From an uncultured Bacteroidales bacterium (GTDB lineage: Bacteria; Bacteroidota; Bacteroidia; Bacteroidales; P3), in the NCBI GenBank assembly GCA_947167075.1, contig CAMVGR010000001.1:238823-302822 (forward strand): a stretch of DNA of 64,000 bases, written 5' to 3'. Below the pieces are notes generated by a model, which worked only from the letters and a program-made list of their open reading frames with translations, had not been told where the DNA came from and did not search any database. Shown in pieces: positions 1 through 7,986 of this stretch; position 1 is the first letter of the stretch, and each line of letters opens with the position of its first letter. The translations under genes were made by a program, and so were the position numbers.

Positions 1-202
1 AATGGGCTCCTTTATTTCCTCTATCGCTTAATTGCTCTACTAAATAATTTACATTGTCAATTGTTAGGTTTTTGTCATTTTTTATTTTGATACACGAATT
101 TTCATATACGAATGGAGACTCTATCGGTTTCATATCAATTTGTGAAATGATGCCAGGAACATCTGAATTTGTTATCCTTATCGTTTCAAAATGATTATTC
201 AT
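1..202 (-). CDS. Partial hypothetical protein, last visible gene of the Ssp-like operon
   Basis: The first 67 codons of a gene that leaves the window at its 3' end. The ATG (202-200) lies inside the last codons of the DUF262 gene, giving an 8-bp overlap, so the two are probably translationally coupled. I do not recognise the family. The visible part has no signal peptide or membrane segment and is rich in Asn, Ile and Lys. It ends in DRGNKGAH, an Arg and a His separated by five residues. That spacing fits the Rx4-6H active-site pattern of HEPN nucleases, but such a short match can be chance. Being last in a putative phosphorothioation-defence operon, it could be an effector or an accessory protein; this is inference from position only. 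Base composition is AT-rich like the gene before it. Confidence 0.6.
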   Translation of the reverse strand, partial: MNNHFETIRITNSDVPGIISQIDMKPIESPFVYENSCIKIKNDKNLTIDNVNYLVEQLSDRGNKGAH

Positions 203-1301
203 GATAATACTCAAAACTAGAAAAATCAACAATATAATAATCACCCACTTTCTTTAATTCCTTGTCAAGACCATATTCTTGATATAAAAATGTATTAATT
301 TCATTTATAATCTCATTCCCTTCCTTATTCTTGTTACATAATAACGCTTCAAAAAAATTCAAGCGATTCTCTCGAGCCTTTTTTGAATTAGATTGACTGA
401 CACAATTTATTGCATAGCTTTTAAACGGCTCGCATTCTTCGTTTGACGGAGTTATGAAACCATTATCACTTATTGCAACCAACTCATTATACATATTTAA
501 TAGTACTTCTATGGATTCGCTTTTGTGACGATCTATAAAACAAAACAATGTATAGAAATCGTTTCTTTGTTTGTACCTTGTCTCATTTATTGGATGTTCT
601 CTGTTAAAATATTCAAGAATATCCACCACCGAGGTACATTTGTTGTATAATTCGTTCTGTTCTTGTTCTGGAAGCTGCATATTAAATAATTCATCTACTG
701 CATTACGTTTATCAGTAATCCCAAATTTTAAATATGCAACAAGTTCCTCGATCAGACTCCTGTCATTCATTCGAAGTTTCGTCTTGTCTGTAAAAATATC
801 CAGATTAATGAGTGGCTGATAATCCATCATTTTGTATACCAATGACAAAAAGTCTGAATCGTGATATTGTGCCTGATTGACTTCTGAAGGATTTAAATGT
901 ACACCTCTTTTATTCACAAGAGAAAAGAATTCTTCAATTGATTCACCCTCAATAAAATTCTCTTTTGTTATCTCTATTACGATTAAACGATAATTAAGAA
1001 ATGCTTCAGTATTTGTCTCTTTATACAACTTTCTGTCACTGTCACGAAATTCATTTCGAAAAAACTTGTGAATTGTATTTGCTCTTTGCTGTCCATCAAC
1101 CATTTCATAACTATCGGCGTCCTTTTTTAAAATAAAAAAACTTGGCAAAGGGTAGCTCTTATGAATAGAATCAATTAAGAGTCTTTGATCTTTTGGGGTC
1201 CATATAAAATGCCTTTGATATGGAGGATTAAGATTCAACTTTTTACTCTCAATTAAATCAATCAAGTCTTTGATTGTAATTTCTTTGCTTTTATATTCCA
1301 T
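195..1301 (-). CDS. DUF262 protein with DGQQR motif, short SspE-like sensor
   Basis: A DUF262/ParB-like protein of 368 residues counted from the ATG at 1301. A TTG six codons upstream (1319) is possible but would overlap the sspD-like gene; the ATG sits five bases after that gene's stop. The motif DGQQR (about residues 69-73) is followed by a helical region. DUF262 proteins with this motif include GmrSD-type enzymes and SspE, the phosphorothioate-sensing effector of Ssp defence, where the N-terminal domain binds and hydrolyses nucleotide. Known SspE and GmrSD fusions also carry a C-terminal HNH (DUF1524) nuclease. This protein is about half that length and I see no HNH motif, so the nuclease may be missing, supplied by the next gene, or encoded elsewhere. 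The gene is markedly AT-rich, suggesting recent acquisition. Confidence 0.8.
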   Translation of the reverse strand: MEYKSKEITIKDLIDLIESKKLNLNPPYQRHFIWTPKDQRLLIDSIHKSYPLPSFFILKKDADSYEMVDGQQRANTIHKFFRNEFRDSDRKLYKETNTEAFLNYRLIVIEITKENFIEGESIEEFFSLVNKRGVHLNPSEVNQAQYHDSDFLSLVYKMMDYQPLINLDIFTDKTKLRMNDRSLIEELVAYLKFGITDKRNAVDELFNMQLPEQEQNELYNKCTSVVDILEYFNREHPINETRYKQRNDFYTLFCFIDRHKSESIEVLLNMYNELVAISDNGFITPSNEECEPFKSYAINCVSQSNSKKARENRLNFFEALLCNKNKEGNEIINEINTFLYQEYGLDKELKKVGDYYIVDFSSFEYYHE

Positions 1302-1306
1302 AGTAT

Positions 1307-2413
1307 TTAAATAAAACAATTAGCACACATTATTTCATCGCCAAGAATATCTGCAAGGGTTGCGCCTTTTTCTTGCTTTCGATTCTCTTCTTGGCGTTTG
1401 ATTATATCAAGTTTGATTTGGCGTACACGCTCAGGTTTGCATAGTTCCTCCAAACTTTCATTTTGATTCCAAGTATAACCATCTTTTTCGAATTTCATTG
1501 CCTTTTTATATAGGTCAGGATGCTGCTCTAGGAGCCATATCCATTCTATCTTCTGTTGAAAGAAGCAGAAATAGCAGCCAGAACGACTACGACAATATGT
1601 TCCCTGTTTGCCATCCACCTCAAAAGGTATTTCTTCATAGTAGGCTGGGACTCCAACTCCGCTTTCCCTCAGTATTCTAAATATATCGTCCTTTATTAGA
1701 ACATCTGAATTATCTAACAATGGGAATTCATCTAATTTACCCACGGGATAATCTGTTGTTTTCAAATATTCAAAAACCACATGATTGAATAACTTGATGT
1801 CATAATCAAGTAAGGCATTCAGCTTTTTTGAATAGAAGAATGTTTTTGAGAGAGGCTTTCTCACAATATCCATTATTTCCTCTTTTATAATTCCGTCTGG
1901 ACATAGTTTGTCGTATATATCAATCAACTGTTTTATGTTGTCATTATGCAACACTTTATTGATTACATCGATACTCCATATGTTTTTTCTAAATGGAAAG
2001 ATTGCTTGAATATTTGGCTTAGATGAAATATACCCATCTCGATCTTCATCTCCTCGAATACCCACATAAGAGATTGCATAATCATTACCAACAAATTCTT
2101 CAAACCGATCAAGTTTCATCTTTTTAGTACACCATCGGGCTTGTGGTGAGGGCAAAAAACCGCCCATAGCTTTCAAATAATGATGGAAAGGAGTTGGCTC
2201 TGGGCTATTTTCAACTTCTACGGCCTTTAAACGAACAATCTTTCCTAAATAAGCTTCTAGGCGATTGATTAGAGCTTCAGTTTCATCTAATTCGCATCCA
2301 GTATCTGAATTATAATATTCAATCCCTAAGTTCGGGTATTTCTGTTTCAGATAGATGGCAAGTGCTGCGCTATCTTTGCCACCAGAAATACCTAATATAT
2401 GTCGTATGTTCAT
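1307..2413 (-). CDS. sspD: PAPS-reductase-family ATP pyrophosphatase, SspD/DndC-like
   Basis: A 368-residue protein of the adenine-nucleotide alpha-hydrolase/PAPS reductase superfamily. The PP-loop SGGKDS is at residues 10-15. Cys95 lies in RWCTKK, and Cys274, Cys280 and Cys283 form a cluster near the C-terminal third, a possible Fe-S site as in DndC. In Dnd and Ssp systems such proteins activate the DNA backbone with ATP so that sulfur can replace a non-bridging oxygen. The start codon directly abuts the stop of the ATPase gene and the stop is five bases before the DUF262 start, so all belong to one transcript. The neighbouring DUF4007 and ATPase genes point to SspD rather than DndC; no DndB, DndD or DndE is present. 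The symbol is by analogy. Confidence 0.8.
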   Translation of the reverse strand: MNIRHILGISGGKDSAALAIYLKQKYPNLGIEYYNSDTGCELDETEALINRLEAYLGKIVRLKAVEVENSPEPTPFHHYLKAMGGFLPSPQARWCTKKMKLDRFEEFVGNDYAISYVGIRGDEDRDGYISSKPNIQAIFPFRKNIWSIDVINKVLHNDNIKQLIDIYDKLCPDGIIKEEIMDIVRKPLSKTFFYSKKLNALLDYDIKLFNHVVFEYLKTTDYPVGKLDEFPLLDNSDVLIKDDIFRILRESGVGVPAYYEEIPFEVDGKQGTYCRSRSGCYFCFFQQKIEWIWLLEQHPDLYKKAMKFEKDGYTWNQNESLEELCKPERVRQIKLDIIKRQEENRKQEKGATLADILGDEIMCANCFI

Positions 2414-5400
2414 TTAATCGCCACCTTTCATTTTTTTGTTTAACAGGGAGAGAAGTGTACAGACATCCACATTGTTGTTGCCAGAGAGAATACGATTTAT
2501 CTTATCTTCCAGTTCGGAAGACTTTATCTTGTCTTTTTCAGGCAGTATGTATGTCTGTGTGCGGATATTAGTGCCTTGGCTGGTCACCATATCAAAAGAG
2601 TAGGCGTCGCTATTGTCGGAATCTTTCATTCGGCGGGATATGTCAGAATATTTCTCACATTCTCGGAACATATAGATAAGGTCGTCGACAAGTTTGTCTT
2701 CCTGCTCGTCACGTAAAGTATCGAGGCGTTGGTCGAGGATGGTATAACAGATGGACTGATACCACTGTATGCGATTGTCGTATTCGGTCATCACGTGATG
2801 ATAAAATTCCTTCTGTTTGCTGGTGAGAAGATGCGTCTTGACATTGGCCAACCGCTGACGGATTTCGGTTATGTATTCTGTGTAGTCGCCAGAATCAAGG
2901 CCCAATTCATCAACAAGGCGTTCCTCAATACGGTCAATCAGATTGGTATAACAAGTGCGTAGCTCGCGGATAGCGCGCTCGATGACCTGCCCATACTCGT
3001 TGATGGTTTGTTCGTCTTTCATCTTGGCGCGGTCAAAACCCAATGCATCTGGCAAGTCTTCGAAAAATGCTTGTTCTGGGTCTTTTGCTTTGGCAAGTAC
3101 ATCGCGGAAACGCATCGTGGAACGGTGGTTGAACTTGCGAGTATTTTTGGTATAGTCGTTCAGACGGACATAAAAGTGGAGGAAGGGTTTGATGGTATCA
3201 ATAAAACTCTGAGTTGATATCGAGAACTCATCGCCGAGATTGACAAAACGGCGATATTGGTTAAAGAAACTGAGTTTGACACCGTCGACAGCAAACTTTT
3301 TCACCTGATAGTCACGAGGGTGTTTCTGTAACAGATCAAAGAATTCCATATTGACATTTGGGATAAAGCTGCCACGAGTAGCATCATAGAGGGCAAAATC
3401 CTGCCTACGGATAAACAGATAAGTTGGAATCCAGAAGTCAAGCAAACCCTGTTTTACCTTGTAGGGTTTGTCTGTTAGTATCCCTATCAGCTCTGAAATA
3501 CGACGAGGTTTATTGACGGTACTTCGTAAAAAATCTTCGGAAGCATCCCAGAGAGGCCTGAACCCTTCTCTGATATCAGCATCAGTGAATTCGCCATTCT
3601 GGTGCAGCCCTGTATCCTTTAAAAGAGAGTAGTAGATTGTCTTTTCTGGTGGGAACTTATCTTTGAGAAAACCAAGGTCTTCTTCTGCATAGTGTTCGAT
3701 AAGTGCAGATAGGTAGTTCTTCCGGGCAGACGAAATTGTCCCGCTGAGCTTGTGACGGTTGAAGAGTTCGTTGCGCAATTCGGGCGTTTTGAAATAAACT
3801 TCGTCACATACTCGAGAGAGTAGTTTATTAAAGTCGCGGTGAGAACGGATGTTTTGCTCTTTGCCGTTGTATATCCATACAACCTGGTTGTTGTATGAGA
3901 ACAGACTGTCGCTCAATTCCTTGTTCAGTAGGTCTTGCTCATGTTCCATTAGTTTTTTAAACTCGCCGCGAGCTATGTTATCAGTCTCGACCACGGTGGT
4001 TTTCAAGAGATAGTCATATTTGTCGATATTGTGGAGATGGGTGATAAGATTATCCGTGTCCTTGAAGTAGGCAAAGACAAGTGCGAGTCCGGAAGAGGCA
4101 CTGACAGCCTTGAGTTCTTGTATAATATTCTTCTTGGTGGAAAAAATCAGTTCGATATATCCGTCGGTGTCTCCGTCTGGGGTGATTCTCTCAGGTGCAT
4201 CAAGAATCTTGTAGTCAAAGAAACGTGGGGTGCCTTTTTGGTAAAAGTGCGCCTTTACAGGCGATATCCTTTGATGAAACAGAAGACTTAGCCTCTCGAT
4301 GAAATGGATGGGACGCGGGACAACAAGGCCGGCCTCATGGAACTCGCCTTCAAGATCGACATCAGTTCCCTCGAAGAGGACAAGGCGTCCGCGATAGTCG
4401 GCGAAGCGTACAATCTGCATTTTGATGAGTCGGCTGACAATAGATTCGGCATCTGGAGTGTCCATAGCCCATTTAGCGTAACGTGACAGCTGTTTTGCAT
4501 CAAGACGGAAGCCTGCGTTTCCAAAGGCATTCATTAGACCTATCGATTTTATGATGCATTTTGCAGTATTTGTCTGTTTTTCGGACTCCCAAACCAAACT
4601 CTCGGCGCGTTCGATGGCACGTTGCATCGAGGCCCAGGTCATGGAGTCGGCATTGGCATCATTCAGCGTGGTCTGAAAATTATAGGTGATGTAGTCGTAT
4701 ACTTTTGCAAGGTTGTATGTCTGACGTTCTGCAGGGAGAAAATCCATAACAGAGTCTTCGCCCCGCATGGCAAGGAAGGAGAAAAGGGAACGTTCGTTTT
4801 GACCATATCGTTGAATGGCCGAGGTGATGGCATAAGCGGAAAAAGTGTCCAAAGGATATAGTTGTGTGGCGATTTGCTCGTCGAAATCTTTAGCCACAAA
4901 ACCTGTCTCCACAGCAAGGCGATGAAGGTTCTTGGCATTTGTCAATGCAGGAGTCTTTCCCCCTTCTTGCAGTTGGACAGAGGCAAGGTGCAGTAGTTGC
5001 TCAATGGGCTCAACAAAAGTAATTTCTTTGAAACGGCCTTTCACCTTTTTCCATTCGTTACGCTGCTCCTCACTGAGGTTCTTGGCATAGGATCCGAAAT
5101 TTTGGTGGAGAGTGGTGAGGAGAATAATCTGCCGAGAAGATTCGTTGACATATTCTGCCAACTTTTGCAGAAAATAGAGTTCCTTTTCGGGATTGTTCTT
5201 GGCGGCATGTTCGAGGACTTTTCCGAATTCATCTATCGCAATGACGAGAAATTTTCCTTGCTTACGGCATTTCTTATAGAAGCTGTCGAGTGCATCGAGT
5301 ACGCTGTCGCCAGACTTCCCGTAGTTCAACTTGCGCTGCAAGAGGGTAACGAGGTCGCAGTAATCGCCTACAATATTTAGAATCTCAAAGTTGGCCTTGT

Positions 5401-5647
5401 CTGAGAGTATAGACGGGTTGAACAAAAGATTCTTCGAAGTGCCTTGTTGCATGTCGGACTCAACAGCCAGGAGAAAGCTGGATTTACCTGTGCCGTAGGT
5501 GCCAATGATGGTGAATGAATGGATGCCTGACTTGAAGCTGTCAACAATATTGCCGATGGATTTCTTTGCATTGGGTGTTACTATATAGCGAACACCTTTT
5601 GGAAAGCCATTTTCGATATTGGCCGATAAATTAAATGTTCGTTCCAT
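2414..5647 (-). CDS. sspC: Large P-loop ATPase, SspC-like
   Basis: A 1077-residue protein with a P-loop GTYGTGKSS (residues 49-57) and Walker B strand VIAIDE (135-140), typical of AAA/STAND-like ATPases. The remaining ~800 residues are mainly charged and helical with no domain I can name. In SspBCD systems SspC is the DNA-stimulated ATPase working with the nickase SspB and the sulfur-transfer protein SspD. The gene overlaps the DUF4007 gene upstream by 17 bp and abuts the PAPS-reductase gene downstream, the expected B-C-D order. The start ATG at 5647 keeps the P-loop near the N-terminus as is usual. A BREX-type ATPase was considered, but no PglZ, methylase or BrxL gene is nearby. Function is inferred from gene order and the visible ATPase motifs. 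Confidence 0.8.
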   Translation of the reverse strand: MERTFNLSANIENGFPKGVRYIVTPNAKKSIGNIVDSFKSGIHSFTIIGTYGTGKSSFLLAVESDMQQGTSKNLLFNPSILSDKANFEILNIVGDYCDLVTLLQRKLNYGKSGDSVLDALDSFYKKCRKQGKFLVIAIDEFGKVLEHAAKNNPEKELYFLQKLAEYVNESSRQIILLTTLHQNFGSYAKNLSEEQRNEWKKVKGRFKEITFVEPIEQLLHLASVQLQEGGKTPALTNAKNLHRLAVETGFVAKDFDEQIATQLYPLDTFSAYAITSAIQRYGQNERSLFSFLAMRGEDSVMDFLPAERQTYNLAKVYDYITYNFQTTLNDANADSMTWASMQRAIERAESLVWESEKQTNTAKCIIKSIGLMNAFGNAGFRLDAKQLSRYAKWAMDTPDAESIVSRLIKMQIVRFADYRGRLVLFEGTDVDLEGEFHEAGLVVPRPIHFIERLSLLFHQRISPVKAHFYQKGTPRFFDYKILDAPERITPDGDTDGYIELIFSTKKNIIQELKAVSASSGLALVFAYFKDTDNLITHLHNIDKYDYLLKTTVVETDNIARGEFKKLMEHEQDLLNKELSDSLFSYNNQVVWIYNGKEQNIRSHRDFNKLLSRVCDEVYFKTPELRNELFNRHKLSGTISSARKNYLSALIEHYAEEDLGFLKDKFPPEKTIYYSLLKDTGLHQNGEFTDADIREGFRPLWDASEDFLRSTVNKPRRISELIGILTDKPYKVKQGLLDFWIPTYLFIRRQDFALYDATRGSFIPNVNMEFFDLLQKHPRDYQVKKFAVDGVKLSFFNQYRRFVNLGDEFSISTQSFIDTIKPFLHFYVRLNDYTKNTRKFNHRSTMRFRDVLAKAKDPEQAFFEDLPDALGFDRAKMKDEQTINEYGQVIERAIRELRTCYTNLIDRIEERLVDELGLDSGDYTEYITEIRQRLANVKTHLLTSKQKEFYHHVMTEYDNRIQWYQSICYTILDQRLDTLRDEQEDKLVDDLIYMFRECEKYSDISRRMKDSDNSDAYSFDMVTSQGTNIRTQTYILPEKDKIKSSELEDKINRILSGNNNVDVCTLLSLLNKKMKGGD

Positions 5648-6491
5648 AGTAATCGTTCAGTATTTTTTCAGTTGAAATATCCTTGGTGAACTGCAGCTGC
5701 CGAATGCCGGATTCGTCGCTATAGGTGATACAATCGGAATATTGATCAGAAAGTGTTTTGAGCATTTCGATGATTTCAGAGTCATTCATACAGAACGGCA
5801 TGCCAACGTAGTGACGAATGTCGTCGTATGGAAGTGTGTTGTCCTTGTCTCTGTTTTTGAGTTCCACGAGGGAATAGAGAAATATCTCCTTGGGGACTTT
5901 TCGCTTGCCTTCGGTGTTGAAATAGTATTCTTTTCCATCTTCCGTGATGCGCAACAAGTCGAGGTCGATGAACAAAGAGGAAAAGTCTTCGTTGGATTGT
6001 GGCTTCCGAGGAAGGGCGTAATTATGTATGAGGACATCAATGTCCTTTTTGACAGTGTTCTCGTTGAATTGGCTTTTAAGATCCTCGTCGGCCAACTTAT
6101 ATTTGATATGATTCGTATATTGCTCTTTAGTAAAACGAGTACGTTCGCGTTGAAAATCACAGAAGAACATCCTGTAGATGGAGGCCTGTCCACTGAATAC
6201 AAGGTTGAAATGCAGCAGATAGAGCGTTGCTAAGTCTTCAAGATAGGGGTCTTTGCCAGTATGGTCGTTGAAAAGGTAGTTTCCTATCCAAGTTATTCCT
6301 CCTTCATCGTATATATTACACACTTTAAGCCAATAACGAATAGAAGATACCATATTTTTCCCCACACCGAGATATATAACCGCATCAGGTGCGTTGAAAT
6401 CGCGATTCTGCACAACAAAATCATATCCTTTCTTGAGCCATAACGACTTGCAAGCAAAGGACTCGTGACCAGAAAAGCAGTATTTTGCCAT
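5631..6491 (-). CDS. sspB: DUF4007 family protein, SspB-like
   Basis: A 286-residue protein opening with YCFSGHESFACKSLWLKKG, the typical N-terminus of DUF4007 proteins. SspB of the Ssp phosphorothioation system belongs to this family and nicks DNA as part of single-strand modification; the order DUF4007-ATPase-PAPS reductase is diagnostic of that cluster. No signal peptide or membrane segment is visible, in line with a cytosolic DNA-acting protein. The gene is the first of the operon, preceded by a strong Bacteroidales promoter, and its 3' end overlaps the ATPase gene by 17 bp. I cannot identify catalytic residues by eye. DUF4007 proteins may have other roles, so the nickase assignment rests on family plus context. 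A cysteine desulfurase (SspA) is not seen anywhere in the window. Confidence 0.8.
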   Translation of the reverse strand: MAKYCFSGHESFACKSLWLKKGYDFVVQNRDFNAPDAVIYLGVGKNMVSSIRYWLKVCNIYDEGGITWIGNYLFNDHTGKDPYLEDLATLYLLHFNLVFSGQASIYRMFFCDFQRERTRFTKEQYTNHIKYKLADEDLKSQFNENTVKKDIDVLIHNYALPRKPQSNEDFSSLFIDLDLLRITEDGKEYYFNTEGKRKVPKEIFLYSLVELKNRDKDNTLPYDDIRHYVGMPFCMNDSEIIEMLKTLSDQYSDCITYSDESGIRQLQFTKDISTEKILNDYYGTNI

Positions 6492-6517
6492 ATGACTTAT
6501 TCATTATAATTAAAATG

Positions 6518-6548
6518 CAAAGATACGAAGATTATTTAAAATAGCAAA
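6518..6548 (-). promoter_or_regulatory. Promoter of the Ssp-like operon
   Basis: On the minus strand a perfect -33 TTTG (6548-6545) is followed after 19 bases by -7 TATCTTTG (6525-6518), matching the Bacteroidota primary sigma consensus TTTG-19-TAnnTTTG. It lies 27 bp upstream of the DUF4007 start and would drive all five genes. Confidence 0.8.
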
Positions 6549-6825
6549 ATATAATTCGCGCGATGCGTGAAATTATAAATATACCACCAGAAGATTAACT
6601 AATGACCATAAATCTAGTTTGTTTTTAAACATTTGATTTTTGTTGATCATCTGACTATTTACATTTGAGGAGGTTGTGTGTGGCGGGGCATTCTTCAATT
6701 GCACTGTGCGGAGTGGCTATTTCCATTTTAGAGCAACCACATCCTTGTCTAGTTCGCCCGTCTCGAATTTCATCTTCTAATGCTTACTAATATCAGGCAC
6801 TTATTCTTGAATGGCAAAATATATT

Positions 6826-7111
6826 TGAATGCGTGAATGTGGGAATGTGTTAATGCGTTAGTGGGGTTAAGAGATGTATGGTGGAGAGAGGTGAATTGTG
6901 GAATAGAAAAGGGATGTTGAGAGACCGTCGATGGATCGTCGAAAGATTGCCGAAGAGTTGGTGAGCTATCGGGTGAAAATCAGGAAGTTGCGAATGTTTA
7001 TGGGTAACTTGCGTAATGTGTTGATTCTCAAGTGTTACATTATTGCGGCAAAGAAGGCACAAAGAAGAGAGAGAGAATGCGGGAATGTGTGAATTTGTTA
7101 ATGCGTTATTG
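6826..7111. repeat. Pair of imperfect direct repeats
   Basis: About 35 bp at 6826-6866 recurs with a few changes at 7078-7111. Both copies consist of GAATG-rich words ending in TTAATGCGTTA followed by GTG or TTG. They flank about 210 bp of unassigned sequence. No function is evident. Confidence 0.6.
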
Positions 7112-7299
7112 TAAAAAACTGTCGAGTTCAATGAATCAACATATATAGCAGGGAGTAGATGAGGGCTTCTGTGAAATGATAGGTTCAACCAAGCGGGTAC
7201 TACAGGTATGTTACATGAAAACAAGTATTCTTTTGCGGCGCACTTACAGAGCTATTTATACCATATTCTTTACTTTTCGGCAAATCACGATATGGTTTC

Positions 7300-7387
7300 T
7301 ATATGCCATGTATATCCGTTGTATATGCATTCTATATGCATTCTATATGCTTCCTATATCCTTTGTATATGCTTCCTATATGGTGGG
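7300..7387. repeat. Eight-unit tandem array with exact 11-bp period
   Basis: Eight consecutive 11-bp units each begin with TATAT; the commonest unit is TATATGCATTC and variants are TATATGCTTCC and TATATCCTTTG. The period is exactly 11, close to one helical turn, so TATAT would fall on one face of the DNA. This is unlike a CRISPR array: there are no spacers of constant length between identical repeats. Confidence 0.85.
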
Positions 7388-7687
7388 GCTATGGTGAGGA
7401 TATGGCAATATGATATGATGATATGGGTTTCGCTTTTATGTCTTGCGACTGGATTGAGTTGAAGGGTGGATATTTTTCGATGGTTTTCTGTTGTCGGTCG
7501 GCAGCCGTTCCACTGATGGTGGTCGGAAAAAAACGGAGGAACCTCGGCGCTACTACGATGTTATTACGGAGGTAGGAAGAAGATGTGCAATAGGTGAGTA
7601 AAACTAATAGGCAAACTTATGACTAAAACTAAGTCGTTAAAATATTGAAAACTAATGCTTTATCATAACATCAATATGATTGAGGTC

Positions 7688-7781
7688 GCGTCTCTCCGAG
7701 ACGCTGATTAGTTGAGTTTTCCTTGACCCCACACTGCGTTCCTTGTGTGGGGATATTAAGATTCAGCCTCTCCGAGGCTGA
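7688..7781. repeat. Cluster of three REP-like palindromes
   Basis: Three perfect inverted repeats lie in a row: GCGTCT-CTCCG-AGACGC (7688-7704), CCCCACAC-10 nt-GTGTGGGG (7727-7752) and TCAGCCTC-TCC-GAGGCTGA (7763-7781). The first and third share the CTCTCCGAG core. The arrangement resembles bacterial REP/BIME clusters. No adjacent transposase gene is visible. Confidence 0.6.
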
Positions 7782-7935
7782 TGGAAAACCGGTCTTGTAA
7801 TATGGCCAAAAACAAGCGACAAGTGGTATCAGCCTCTTGCCGCTTAATTCCACATAGCATAGGATGTCCCATCTATGCACTTTCGTCGTCTCCTATTGAC
7901 GATCTTTCGCACTTCAAACATATTTGAGCTATAAA

Positions 7936-7963
7936 AAAAGGAGCCTTATAGAGGCTCCTTTTG
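7936..7963 (-). terminator. Intrinsic terminator of proS
   Basis: The inverted repeat AAAGGAGCCT-TATA-GAGGCTCCTTTT has an A-rich run on its plus-strand left side, which becomes a T-tract on the minus strand. It lies 24 bp past the proS stop. Confidence 0.85.
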
Positions 7964-7986
7964 CATTCATAAGCAAAGGCTTACCA

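Larger units (their letters stand above)
6492..7986. other. 1.5-kb gene-free region with repeats
   Basis: No convincing coding sequence lies between the Ssp-like operon and proS. Open frames here are low-complexity translations of repeats. The region holds the operon promoter, two imperfect direct repeats of GAATGTG-type sequence (6826-6866 and 7078-7111), an eight-unit 11-bp tandem array (7300-7387), three perfect palindromes (7688-7781) and the proS terminator. It marks one border of the AT-rich defence island. Confidence 0.6.

Noticed and set aside
195..1301. Frameshifted full-length SspE with its nuclease in the next frame
   Set aside because: The following gene has its own ATG and its 67 visible residues do not resemble a DUF1524/HNH region. 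This cannot be fully excluded without sequence beyond position 1.
1..6491. BREX or Dnd system
   Set aside because: A PAPS reductase and a large ATPase occur in both, but PglZ, BrxL, methylase, DndB, DndD and DndE are missing, while DUF4007 and DGQQR DUF262 fit Ssp.
7300..7387. CRISPR array
   Set aside because: The units are contiguous 11-mers without unique spacers, and no cas genes are present. The same applies to the CCGTAC arrays.
6850..7462. Small proteins in the gap upstream of proS
   Set aside because: The open frames are translations of GAATG and TATAT repeats or lack a plausible start and composition.
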